A DNA stretch of 64,000 nt from Spirulina subsalsa PCC 9445 (GTDB lineage: Bacteria > Cyanobacteriota > Cyanobacteriia > Cyanobacteriales > Spirulinaceae). Shown here in pieces: positions 52,358 through 60,763 of this stretch. The position numbers and the translations under genes are program-made. The notes beneath the pieces are model-generated. The model saw only the letters and a program-made list of their open reading frames with translations. It was not told the origin of the DNA and did not search any database. The DNA is taken from the NCBI RefSeq assembly GCF_000314005.1, contig NZ_JH980292.1, positions 4,438,121-4,502,120 of the forward strand, read 5' to 3'. How positions within the stretch are numbered: position 1 is the first letter of the stretch; every line of letters begins with the position of its first letter.

Positions 52358-53950
52358 ATGTTAGACTGGACTCATTTTGGCAGTCCAAATCATTCAAGCA
52401 TGAGTTTATCTAAGCAAATGCGCCCCCGCGCTTCCGTCAAACGTTCCCCGAAAAAAGGCGGTAGCCTTTGGTTTGAGCGAATTATGGCGATTATCGCCTT
52501 CCTCAACTATGTTCTTGTGGTGTTTGACTTTACCTATGTTCCCTTGCGGGATTTTTGGTTACAGGGGCGCGTTAGACTCTTGAGTATTAATCTCGGAGGT
52601 TATCAACTAGAGATACCCGAAGAACCTATTGTTGTACATCGTTTACCCATTACTCAAGCTTACGACTGGGTAAAAGCCATTGAACCTCATCGGGACACAG
52701 AAGCCTATTTAAAGCGCGTTGAAGACTTAGAAGAAGAACTGATTCAAACCAGTTTAAGTTCTCCAGAAGTGGCGGAAATTCTCGAAGATTTGCGCCAACT
52801 CAGCGATGAAATGATTGATACTAACCCTTTTTTAATTGCCAATAAAACTGGGACATTGGAACAAATTAAAAACATCATGCGAGAACACATCTGGGGAGAA
52901 GAGGGTTCATCCAAAGAAGCGTTCCAAATTTTCTGGAGTCAAGAATATTTATCGACCCGAAATGCTATCCAAGAATTAAATTTTTTTAACCGCAAACTTC
53001 GCCCCCTCATCGAAACGAACTATTTTCGACCCATCGGAGAAAATGGTCGCCCAGTCAATAACTTCGGTTTACTAGACTTTCCTTTTGCCTTAATTTTTTT
53101 TGCTGAATTTTTACTCCGCAGTTGGTTCATCAGTCGTCGTCATACAGGCGTAAATTGGTTTGATGCTATGTTATGGCGTTGGTACGATATTTTACTGTTT
53201 GCTCCGGTTCTTTTTGGCTTACGTTCCATTCGGTTATTACGAGCAATTCCTGTTCTAATTCGACTTAATCAAGCCAACTTAATCGATTTAAAGACCATTA
53301 AGCGACAAGCCAGCCAAGGCTTTGTAGCCGGTATTGCTGAAGACTTAACCGAGGTGGTAGTTGTGGGAGTTCTCAACCAAGTTCAGGGGTCAATTCAACG
53401 GGGAGAATTAACTGATTTTTTAGCACAACGGAACACTAATCCCTATATCAATCTGAATGATATTAACGAAGTTGCCGAAATTTCTCGTTTAATTGTGCAG
53501 TTAATTGTTAATCAAGTTTTGCCCGCCACTCGTGAGGACTTGGAGGCGATTATTCATCATAGTTTAGACAAGGCAATTGCTGATATTCCGGGCTATCAAA
53601 ATCTAAGTAAACTGCCGGGAGTAGAAAACTTAACCAAAAATGTGATAGAACAAACCATCCATCAGGTTTATTCCATCGTCTACACACAGATTCAACATAT
53701 CCTAGAAGAAGATCCCGAATTTGACCGTTTGTTAGACCGTTTAATTAGTACTTTTACCCAATCCATGCGTTCAGAAATTCAAGCCAAGGAGAGTATGGAA
53801 CGGATGGAATACTTACTCCATGCTTTAATTGAAGAGATTAAGGTGAATTATGTTCAGCGTCTGTCTGAGGAAGATATGGAGGCCTTATTAGATCAAACTC
53901 GCGCCTTGCGTCAAGCCGCACAAGCCACAATGGGGAACTCTGATCAGTGA
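52358..53950 (+). CDS. Uncharacterised conserved membrane protein
   Basis: 530 residues. A membrane segment at about 43-60 (IMAIIAFLNYVLVVFDFTYV), a long soluble region with coiled character (EAYLKRVEDLEEELIQTSLSSPEVAEIL), then a membrane-associated block (FPFALIFFAEFLLRSW, WRWYDILLFAPVLFGLRSIRLLRAIPVLIRL) and a C-terminal helical domain. The Arg-spaced RSIRLLRAIPVLIR stretch looks like an ion-channel S4 segment, but no pore is apparent. Function unknown. ATG at 52358 is the first of several candidates; the second is MSLSKQMRPR. Confidence 0.75.
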   Translation: MLDWTHFGSPNHSSMSLSKQMRPRASVKRSPKKGGSLWFERIMAIIAFLNYVLVVFDFTYVPLRDFWLQGRVRLLSINLGGYQLEIPEEPIVVHRLPITQAYDWVKAIEPHRDTEAYLKRVEDLEEELIQTSLSSPEVAEILEDLRQLSDEMIDTNPFLIANKTGTLEQIKNIMREHIWGEEGSSKEAFQIFWSQEYLSTRNAIQELNFFNRKLRPLIETNYFRPIGENGRPVNNFGLLDFPFALIFFAEFLLRSWFISRRHTGVNWFDAMLWRWYDILLFAPVLFGLRSIRLLRAIPVLIRLNQANLIDLKTIKRQASQGFVAGIAEDLTEVVVVGVLNQVQGSIQRGELTDFLAQRNTNPYINLNDINEVAEISRLIVQLIVNQVLPATREDLEAIIHHSLDKAIADIPGYQNLSKLPGVENLTKNVIEQTIHQVYSIVYTQIQHILEEDPEFDRLLDRLISTFTQSMRSEIQAKESMERMEYLLHALIEEIKVNYVQRLSEEDMEALLDQTRALRQAAQATMGNSDQ

Positions 53951-54735
53951 TGAGTCAATGTTCCACTCCGAATTGAAAAAATACCAGTATTTTTGATTTC
54001 TTACCCCCATGCACGTTGCACTTTATCGCTCTTAAAAAGGCTGAAAGTGTTATTTAATAATGCTTAGAGCCATATTCAGCAAGCCTTATGTAAAGTTTTA
54101 TTGAAACATTCAACGTTTTCAGTAGAATTACATAGAATGAGAAGGGAGTTCATCGTAGGATAATCATAAGTCTTTCATTTTTGCTGTGTGCCTAACTCTG
54201 TTCCAAGATGTTTCTATCTTTGATGAAGAGTAGCCCTAAAAAATTAGCTGTGAAAAATTGGCATATTTTAGTTAGTCCATTGCACGGTGAACTCGCTTTA
54301 AAATTACTGTAATTTGATTTGAACTGAACAAACGATCGAAGAATAATGAGAGTTGGGAGGAAAGTCATTTATTCTCGGTTTTGGCTTATATCAAGTCTGT
54401 TGAAATAGAGCAAAGCTTAGTCAGCCAACTGTTAAACGCTTAAGGTTGAACAGTTTGGGCTTAGGGAATTACAGACAACAAGGGAATTGAGATCAAGTTA
54501 AGGGGATTGAGCCTAATGGCTATCCCATGAAATCAAGAATTTGAGCTTGTTTTTTAGATAGGGGTTGGGCGGCGTTGCTCTCAACTCTTCAATCCTCTAT
54601 GGCAATCCTACATAGGTTTGGCTAGGGAAAATTCATGAATTCCCCCTAGGAGAAGAGGATAGCTTTATTCCTGATTTGGCCATGATAAACCTCTTAAAAA
54701 TAACCCTTCATACTTGATCAAAGGTCAAGATTCTG
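53951..54735. other. 785-base non-coding region
   Basis: No reading frame resembling a protein on either strand. A short remnant of the MITE end (ATATTCAGCAAGCC) is at about 54075-54090. The right part should contain the promoter of the radical SAM gene. Nothing else recognised. Confidence 0.5.
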
Positions 54736-56289
54736 ATGAAAACCTTATTACTTTATCCTAAATTTCCCCAATCGTTCTGGTCTTATGACCGCTTCATGGA
54801 AATTGCGGGACTCAAAGCGGTTTTACCCCCTTTGGGACTCATTACAGTGGCCTCTTTGTTGCCCAAAACTTGGCAGATTCGGTTTTGCGATCGCAATGTT
54901 GCCCCAGAAACAGACGCAGATTGGGCTTGGTGTGATTTAGTGATCCTTTCTGCCATGTTAGTTCAACAACAGGATTTTCATAATTTGATTCAAAAAGCCG
55001 TCAAACTGGGTAAAAAAGTAGCCGTTGGGGGGCCTTATCCCACAGCTGTTCCAGAAGAGGCCATTCATTCCGGCGCACATTATCTAATTTTAGATGAGGG
55101 AGAATTAACCATTCCTCTGTTTTTAGAAGCGATCGCCCAAGGAAAAACCACAGGACTATTCCGATCCAGCGAAAAACCCGATGTCACCCTAAGTCCTATC
55201 CCCCGCTTTGATTTACTCCAGCAGGATGCTTATTTAATGATGGCCGTTCAATTCTCCCGGGGGTGTCCTTTTAACTGCGAATTCTGTGACATCATTGCTT
55301 TGTATGGTCGTAAACCGCGCACCAAAGAACCTGAACAAATATTAACCGAATTACAAACCCTCTATGATCTCGGTTGGCGGGGTTCAATTTTCATGGTTGA
55401 TGATAACTTTATTGGCAATCAGCGCAATGTGAAACGCTTACTCCGGGCATTAAGTCCTTGGTTAGCCGAACATAATTATCCCTTTACCTTCCTAACCGAA
55501 GCCTCCGTAAATTTAGCCGAAGATGATGAATTACTCTCCCTCATGGTGGAATCGGGTTTTTATGCCGTTTTTCTAGGGATTGAAACCCCAGATCAAGAGA
55601 GTCTGCACGTCACAGGAAAAGTGCAAAACACACGCCAGCCCCTCGTTGAGGCCTGTCGTAAAATTAATGATGCAGGTTTACTGATTTATGCCGGATTTAT
55701 TCTGGGTTTTGATGGAGAACGTGCAGGCGCTGGGGCAAGGATTCAAGAATTTGTGTCAGAAACCAGTATTCCTCAACCGATGTTAGGGATTTTACAAGCG
55801 CCGCCCTTAACAGCCTTGTGGCATCGTCTCAAAGGGGAAGAACGTTTGATCATGGGTGAGAGAATTCATCCCACCGGAGATCAAAATACACTGATGAATT
55901 TTATTCCCACTCGCCCGATTGCCGAAATTGCCCAAGACTATGTAGAGGGTTTTTGGACAATGTATGAACCGAAACAGTATCTGAAACGTTGTTTCGAGCA
56001 ATGTCTGCGTATTGGTGTACCTTTGAAACCACGGCAAACGATGAAATTTCCTCTGGCGAAAGGCTTTCATTTAGTGCTTCAGGTGATGTGGTATCAGGGA
56101 ATCTGCCGTTCCGAAATTCGCGGTCAATTTTGGCGGCAACTGTGGGTTATTTTCTGGCAAAAACCCCAAGTGCTTAATATGTATTTAGGGTTATGTGCGG
56201 CAGGTGAGCATTTTTGGGAGTATCGTGTTTTAGCCCGAGAACGTATTATGGAACAATTAGGCTATGATCCTTTGAATGTTTTAGCTTAA
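54736..56289 (+). CDS. B12-binding-type radical SAM protein (DUF4070 group)
   Basis: 517 residues. N-terminal B12-binding-like Rossmann region (KVAVGGPYPTAVPEEAI), then the radical SAM cluster motif CX3CX2C at Cys177, Cys181, Cys184 (RGCPFNCEFCDI), VDDNFIGNQRNVKRLL and a C-terminal domain resembling DUF4070. Related proteins include the hopanoid 2-methylase HpnP, which methylates hopanoids, but many paralogues have other or unknown substrates, so I do not assign one. Uses S-adenosylmethionine and perhaps cobalamin. Confidence 0.88.
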   Translation: MKTLLLYPKFPQSFWSYDRFMEIAGLKAVLPPLGLITVASLLPKTWQIRFCDRNVAPETDADWAWCDLVILSAMLVQQQDFHNLIQKAVKLGKKVAVGGPYPTAVPEEAIHSGAHYLILDEGELTIPLFLEAIAQGKTTGLFRSSEKPDVTLSPIPRFDLLQQDAYLMMAVQFSRGCPFNCEFCDIIALYGRKPRTKEPEQILTELQTLYDLGWRGSIFMVDDNFIGNQRNVKRLLRALSPWLAEHNYPFTFLTEASVNLAEDDELLSLMVESGFYAVFLGIETPDQESLHVTGKVQNTRQPLVEACRKINDAGLLIYAGFILGFDGERAGAGARIQEFVSETSIPQPMLGILQAPPLTALWHRLKGEERLIMGERIHPTGDQNTLMNFIPTRPIAEIAQDYVEGFWTMYEPKQYLKRCFEQCLRIGVPLKPRQTMKFPLAKGFHLVLQVMWYQGICRSEIRGQFWRQLWVIFWQKPQVLNMYLGLCAAGEHFWEYRVLARERIMEQLGYDPLNVLA

Positions 56290-56448
56290 TCTGCTTGGGA
56301 TAGACTTCCCTGGCCTAGATTCGGGGAAGTCTAAACTCTATTGTTCAAAGGACATTGTTTTGAGGGCATTCTAAAGCCCGCGCTGTCTGCGATGGCGCAA
56401 CTCGCTAGTTCACAGATCACACGAACCTGAGAGGTTAAAAGACGCGGT

Positions 56449-56847
56449 ATGTTTGGGAATTTCCAGAAAAGTCATCTTCGGATTGAAGTGAATGCCTCGG
56501 CTGATGCGATCGCCGATAGTTTACTAAAACCGGAATTATTTCGTCAATGGCTGATACCCCAACAGTTTGAACGTGGACTGCCGGAGAAACTTTACCCGGA
56601 TTTAGTCTTTCGTGCTTCTTTGGGAATTGTCACCCTTGAACATCATGTCGATGTGGTTTATCCTAACGCCCTCCGTTTGATTTTAAGTCAAGGTATTGAC
56701 GGTTATCATGAATGGTACTGGGGAGAGGGTTGGGTTCAATCTCGTTTAGAAGGGGTTTCTCTCTTGCCGTTAAATTTAGGACAAACCTTTGCTTTATCTC
56801 GTTTACGGGATTTTGTGACTCGGAAAAAAGAAAATGGAGAACATTAA
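56449..56847 (+). CDS. SRPBCC-like small protein
   Basis: 132 residues. HLRIEVNASADAIADSLLKPELFRQWLIPQQF resembles the first strand-helix part of START/SRPBCC lipid-binding folds, and the later strands (HHVDVVYPNALRLILSQGIDGYHEWYWGEGWVQS) fit the beta sheet. A hydrophobic ligand is likely; none is known. Single gene, no operon. Confidence 0.65.
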   Translation: MFGNFQKSHLRIEVNASADAIADSLLKPELFRQWLIPQQFERGLPEKLYPDLVFRASLGIVTLEHHVDVVYPNALRLILSQGIDGYHEWYWGEGWVQSRLEGVSLLPLNLGQTFALSRLRDFVTRKKENGEH

Positions 56848-56984
56848 GGCAACGGAAAAGATGGTTGATTTTGAATAATTATTGATTATCAGAATGATTA
56901 GTGATTCTGATTTCTTTTCTCTGCCGATTGGGTGAATTTTGTTTAAACTGGGGGCAAATTTAAACCCGATTTAGGCTTAACTTC

Positions 56985-57215
56985 ATGACCCATCAACCGA
57001 ACTCAGGTGTTCAGGTTTGTCCCGCTTGCGGGGTGAAAATTGTAGGCAGAGATACCGTTCTATTTTCCGCAGGTGCGCCCGGAAATCGTGCGAGATTGTG
57101 GGCGAGGGTGTGTCAATATGTGAAAAAACCGGGTTGTATTAATGAGGAAGAAGAGTCCATCGGTGTAGTCAAAGAGGGTGACTATTACAGCCAACAACAA
57201 TCAAGTTCTCCGTAG
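56985..57215 (+). CDS. Small Cys-motif protein of unknown function
   Basis: 76 residues with CPACG at 12-16, and CQYVKKPGC at 43-51, perhaps a zinc-binding site of the CX2C...CX7C type. The middle VLFSAGAPGNRARLWARVC is conserved-looking. The acidic tail (EEEESIGVVKEGDYY) is followed by Ser/Gln. Probably a cyanobacterial conserved protein; function unknown. Confidence 0.6.
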   Translation: MTHQPNSGVQVCPACGVKIVGRDTVLFSAGAPGNRARLWARVCQYVKKPGCINEEEESIGVVKEGDYYSQQQSSSP

Positions 57216-57492
57216 GTTGGGTGAAGTGAAGCGCAACCCAACATCCCCCCCTGACGATGTGAACCTTAAAGCCAAAATAAGAAACTGGGTTTCTGTCAAG
57301 AAATAGGGGGAAAATGAGGGGAGGCAAGAAACCGGGTTTCTGGGTTGCGAAAACCCCCAAGATGCTCCCAAACACAACCCAAGCCCTCAGCGTAACTCTT
57401 AAGGCTTTTATTTGGGAGCAAAAATCCGCTATGCTTAGATGAGGTTAATCCTTAAGCGTATCTCGTCTTAGATTCTGATGACATAGCACCGC
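57216..57492. repeat. Intergenic repeats upstream of aat
   Basis: Contains an inverted GTAGGTTGGGTG...CAACCCAAC (57211-57242) similar to 7436-7472, and two AGAAACC-GGTTTCT palindromes, AAGAAACTGGGTTTCT at 57279-57294 and AGAAACCGGGTTTCT at 57327-57341. No gene. Confidence 0.6.
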
Positions 57493-58068
57493 ATGGACTT
57501 TCAGATTTCCTCTTTGATTGAAGGCTATTCTCAAGGTTATTTTTTAATGGCGGATGAAAAGGGGGAGTTGGGTTGGTATTCAAGCCGTCAGCGCGCTATA
57601 GTCCCCCTAGATGGTCGTTTCCGCTATCCCAAATCCCTACGCCGGGTTTTGAATCAAAATCGCTTCACTACGGCGATTAACCGCGATTTTAAGGGGGTGT
57701 GTGAAGGTTGTGCAGCGCGGGAGACGACTTGGATTTCTGAGGATTTACAAGCGTTATATTGGCAACTGCATCTAGCGGGATGGGCGCATAGTTTTGAGAC
57801 GTGGGAAGGGGATAAACTGGCGGGGGGGATTTTGGGGATTGCCATTCGTGGGCTATTTGTGGGAGAGTCGATGTTTTACCGGATTCCCGATGGGTCTAAG
57901 GTGGCGATGGTGCGGTTGGTGGAACATTTGCGACGACGGGGGTTTCAGGTGTTTGATGCTCAGTTGCAAAATCCCCATTTAGAACGGTTTGGGACGGTGA
58001 CGGTGACGGATCGAGATTATCAAATTCTCTTGCAAAAAGCGATCGCTACTCCCTGCCGTTTCCTGTGA
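57493..58068 (+). CDS. aat: Leucyl/phenylalanyl-tRNA-protein transferase
   Basis: 191 residues, a little shorter than the E. coli enzyme at its N-terminus. Transfers Leu or Phe from tRNA to N-terminal Lys/Arg of proteins, marking them for ClpS/ClpAP degradation. Signature: GYFLMADEKGELGWYSSRQRAIVPLD, CEGCAARETTWIS, GWAHSFETWEGDKLAGGILGIAIRGLFVGESMFYR. The catalytic region is intact. Confidence 0.95.
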   Translation: MDFQISSLIEGYSQGYFLMADEKGELGWYSSRQRAIVPLDGRFRYPKSLRRVLNQNRFTTAINRDFKGVCEGCAARETTWISEDLQALYWQLHLAGWAHSFETWEGDKLAGGILGIAIRGLFVGESMFYRIPDGSKVAMVRLVEHLRRRGFQVFDAQLQNPHLERFGTVTVTDRDYQILLQKAIATPCRFL

Positions 58069-58147
58069 AGCCTCACGCTAGAATAGAAGCTAGTCCTCTC
58101 TGGATTAAGACTAACTTGATCTAAACGTTTCTCTAAGCTCATTCATC

Positions 58148-58750
58148 ATGAAACGCCGAACACCCCCCCCCTATCAGCGCGGTTATAACTCCGGATATAG
58201 TCGCGGATATGATTCCCCCCCCCCTTCTCGTCCTCCAAGTAAGGAGGGGGATGGTTTCTTGAGTCGTTTAAATTATGGAATGTTAGCCCTCCTCGCTGGG
58301 GTGTTTATTGTGGGAGTGGGACTGGGGATGACCTTGAGTATCACGTCTAGCACCAATAATGTGGCCAATGTAGCGACGCGGGAAGTAATTGACCGTAGCG
58401 CCCCGGATGCTGCCCTCTGTCAACAGTTTGGGGCGAGTGCCATTGTGACGGATATGCGGGTATTTGTCACGTTGAACCCTTTTAATGTCTATGTGACCCA
58501 GCCCCAAATGACTCCCGGATGTGTCTTGCGACGGAATAACTGGTCAATTTTGGAACAACGGAAATTAGTCTCGGATCAAAGTGTGAGAGACTGTAAAAAC
58601 CGCATGAATACGTTTGGTTTTACAGGAACTTTAGATGGCGGTTCTCCGAGGATCTCCTGTATTTATCAAAATGATGCGGCCGGGAATTTGTTCTTAAATA
58701 AACCGGGTACGGTGGATGTGCAGGTACCATCGGAAACGAATCAGTTCTAA
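58148..58750 (+). CDS. DUF3172 protein
   Basis: 200 residues. Pro/Arg/Tyr-rich N-terminus, a membrane segment at about 45-67 (YGMLALLAGVFIVGVGLGMTL), then a beta-rich domain with four or so conserved Cys (CQQFG, GCVLRR, DCKNR, SCIYQ), typical of DUF3172 in cyanobacteria and plastids. Function unknown. Lies 42 bases before the CSP41-like gene. Confidence 0.85.
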   Translation: MKRRTPPPYQRGYNSGYSRGYDSPPPSRPPSKEGDGFLSRLNYGMLALLAGVFIVGVGLGMTLSITSSTNNVANVATREVIDRSAPDAALCQQFGASAIVTDMRVFVTLNPFNVYVTQPQMTPGCVLRRNNWSILEQRKLVSDQSVRDCKNRMNTFGFTGTLDGGSPRISCIYQNDAAGNLFLNKPGTVDVQVPSETNQF

Positions 58751-58792
58751 GTCCAGCAGTAACGAGAAAAACAATCAGGAGGCTAGAAAATC

Positions 58793-59731
58793 ATGCGCGT
58801 GTTGATTATGGGGGGGACTCGGTTTATTGGGGTGTCTTTGACCAAAATCCTCGCCCAACAGGGTCATGAGGTGGTTTTGTTCAATCGGGGGAATAAACCC
58901 GCCCCTCTAGAGGGAATTGACCAGATTCATGGCGATCGCAAAAACCCCCAAGACTTAACCGAAAAACTGGCTGGACAACGGTTTGATGCGGTCTTTGATA
59001 ATAACGGCCGGGAATTAAGCGACACTCAGCCTCTGGTGGAATTATTTAAAGACACGGTGCAGCACTTTGTCTATGTCAGTTCGGCCGGGGTTTACTTAAA
59101 ATCAGAACAAATGCCCCATATTGAAGGGGATGCCGTCGATCCCCAAAGTCGTCATAAAGGGAAACACGAAACTGAGGCCTATTTAGCCCAGCAAGGATTG
59201 CCTTGGACTTCCGTTCGTCCGGTGTATATTTACGGGCCGCAAAACTATAATGACCTAGAGGCGTGGTTTTTTGATCGGATTGTGCGCGATCGCCCCCTTC
59301 CCATCCCTTACGACGGCACCCACATCACCCAACTCGGCCACGTCAAAGACTTAGCCAGCGCCATGGCCGCCATTTTAGGCAACGACACGGCCAAAGGTCA
59401 GCTATACAACATTTCCGGGGAGCGTTATGTCACCTTTAAAGGATTAGCCCTCGCTTGTGCCGAGGCCGCCGGAAAAGCCCCTGATAGCGTGAAATTAGTC
59501 TATTTTGACCCCAAAACATTCGATTTCGGCAAACGGAAAGCCTTCCCCCTGCGCGTGCAGCACTTTTTCACCGACATCCACAAAGCCAAAACCGAGTTAA
59601 ACTGGCAACCGGAATTTGACCTGATTGGGGGGTTAAAAGACTCATTCCAGAACGATTATCTGCCATCGGGTCGAGATCAAGCGGAGATTGATTTCTCGGT
59701 GGATGAGCAGATTTTAGCCAGTGTCCAGTGA
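58793..59731 (+). CDS. CSP41-like NAD(P)-binding protein
   Basis: 312 residues of the atypical short-chain dehydrogenase fold. GGTRFIG at 7-13 is the nucleotide loop; VYVSSAGVYLKSEQMPHIEGD and SRHKGKHETEAYL replace the usual YXXXK active site. These are features of the chloroplast stem-loop-binding protein CSP41, which binds RNA, ribosomes and polymerase complexes. The role in cyanobacteria is not settled. A ribosome site AGGAGG lies about 10 bases before the ATG. Confidence 0.9.
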   Translation: MRVLIMGGTRFIGVSLTKILAQQGHEVVLFNRGNKPAPLEGIDQIHGDRKNPQDLTEKLAGQRFDAVFDNNGRELSDTQPLVELFKDTVQHFVYVSSAGVYLKSEQMPHIEGDAVDPQSRHKGKHETEAYLAQQGLPWTSVRPVYIYGPQNYNDLEAWFFDRIVRDRPLPIPYDGTHITQLGHVKDLASAMAAILGNDTAKGQLYNISGERYVTFKGLALACAEAAGKAPDSVKLVYFDPKTFDFGKRKAFPLRVQHFFTDIHKAKTELNWQPEFDLIGGLKDSFQNDYLPSGRDQAEIDFSVDEQILASVQ

Positions 59732-60212
59732 AGTTGGAGTTTAGACTAAACGGGAAAGAAACGGGTTGCTTCGTACCTCCCAATGACCTTGTTTTAGGGC
59801 AGCTGTAGCAGAAAACAAGCTGGTGCAAGAAACCCGGTTTCAAGTTCAAGGTCAGAAACCGGGTTTTTAACAAAAATGTTGCGGAATTCCCCTTCCTCGC
59901 TTGCAGGGACCGGATGGACTTGACCACTAACTCCCAAAGCGAAAACCAAGCTAAAAAGGGCTGTGTTGCAAGAGAAAATTTGGGTCTTAGGAACTAGGAC
60001 TTCTGCCTGGGGAGGGAAGATAAGACTCGCTATATTTCGGTATAGAAAGCACTTCCCATTGAATCAGGAAGCTCCATCCTCGCGCCTCGGCAGGGTGGGG
60101 TAGTTCACTAGGGTTGGAGGCACTCACGAAGCGCACTTAAAGCTAAATTGACAACGGAAAGAAATTAACATCACGGCGGTTAAAACTGCTCGTGTCGCAT
60201 TTCATCCCCCAC
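59732..60212. other. Intergenic region with IS-derived repeat
   Basis: No gene. Left part has the palindromes AAGAAACCCGGTTTC (59827-59841) and AGAAACCGGGTTTT (59854-59867). The middle is the IS-derived repeat copy 2, listed separately. The remainder shows nothing recognisable. Confidence 0.6.
59869..60108. repeat. IS-derived dispersed repeat, copy 2 (inverted to 25978-26270)
   Basis: 240 bp complementary to copy 1 over nearly its whole length, lacking about 53 bases in the left third. Right end: GAAGCTCCATCCTCGC...GGCAGGGTGGGGTAGTTCAC, an IS200/IS605-type palindrome. Two inverted copies 34 kb apart can support inversion of the interval. Confidence 0.8.
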
Positions 60213-60602
60213 TTAAAAGAGGGAGGCTTTCATGCTCCCGCTATTTTCCCGTAAATAACTTAACAACCAATTGGCCATCGTTGCCCGTCTAGCCTGAGTG
60301 GGGCTGAACTCCCCCACCTTATAGCCTTTAAAGCCCAATTCCTCCTTTAAAAGTTGTTTATTCGCCGCCGGGATAGAGCGCGTTAACTTCACCGTTGGGG
60401 GACGATGGGCGATAAAATCTGGGGGCTCCGGGTAATCTTGCCGCCACTCTGGGGCAACTTGTTCATTGTTCCACTGTTGGCTGGTTTTATCGTAGCGATA
60501 GCCCAAATAGTACCAGACCAATTGATTCACCGTATCATCGCTTAACTCCTCATTGAGAATCGCCCAAATGGTATCCGTGTTTAGGGGGGGTAAGTTAATC
60601 AT
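60213..60602 (-). CDS. DUF1823 protein
   Basis: 129 residues. LPPLNTDTIWAILNEELSDDTVNQLVWYYLGYRYD and RPPTVKLTRSIPAANKQLLKEELGFKGYKVGEF are diagnostic of DUF1823, a cyanobacteria/plant family of unknown role. Starts at 60602, divergent from the pap gene, with 160 bases between. A 46-codon frame starting at 60601 on the plus strand is probably not real. Confidence 0.87.
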   Translation of the reverse strand: MINLPPLNTDTIWAILNEELSDDTVNQLVWYYLGYRYDKTSQQWNNEQVAPEWRQDYPEPPDFIAHRPPTVKLTRSIPAANKQLLKEELGFKGYKVGEFSPTQARRATMANWLLSYLRENSGSMKASLF

Positions 60603-60763
60603 GAAACTTGATCCGGGTAGTAATCCGGAAACAATTATCCATCATGAAGGGTTAGGCCTCAACCCACCTGTTGACGGAAACTTTAATTCCTTGGGTGGTT
60701 TGCTCACCTCTCCCGGTTCTCTTGCTAGAGTGAAGCTATGAACCCACGAGAACTTACGGCTCT

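Noticed and set aside
52900-53300. Voltage-sensor ion channel in the 530-residue membrane protein
   Set aside because: The Arg-spaced segment looks like S4, but no pore loop or selectivity sequence is visible, so no channel call was made.
60601-60741. 46-codon plus-strand frame between DUF1823 and pap
   Set aside because: Overlaps the promoter space of two divergent genes and resembles no protein known to me.
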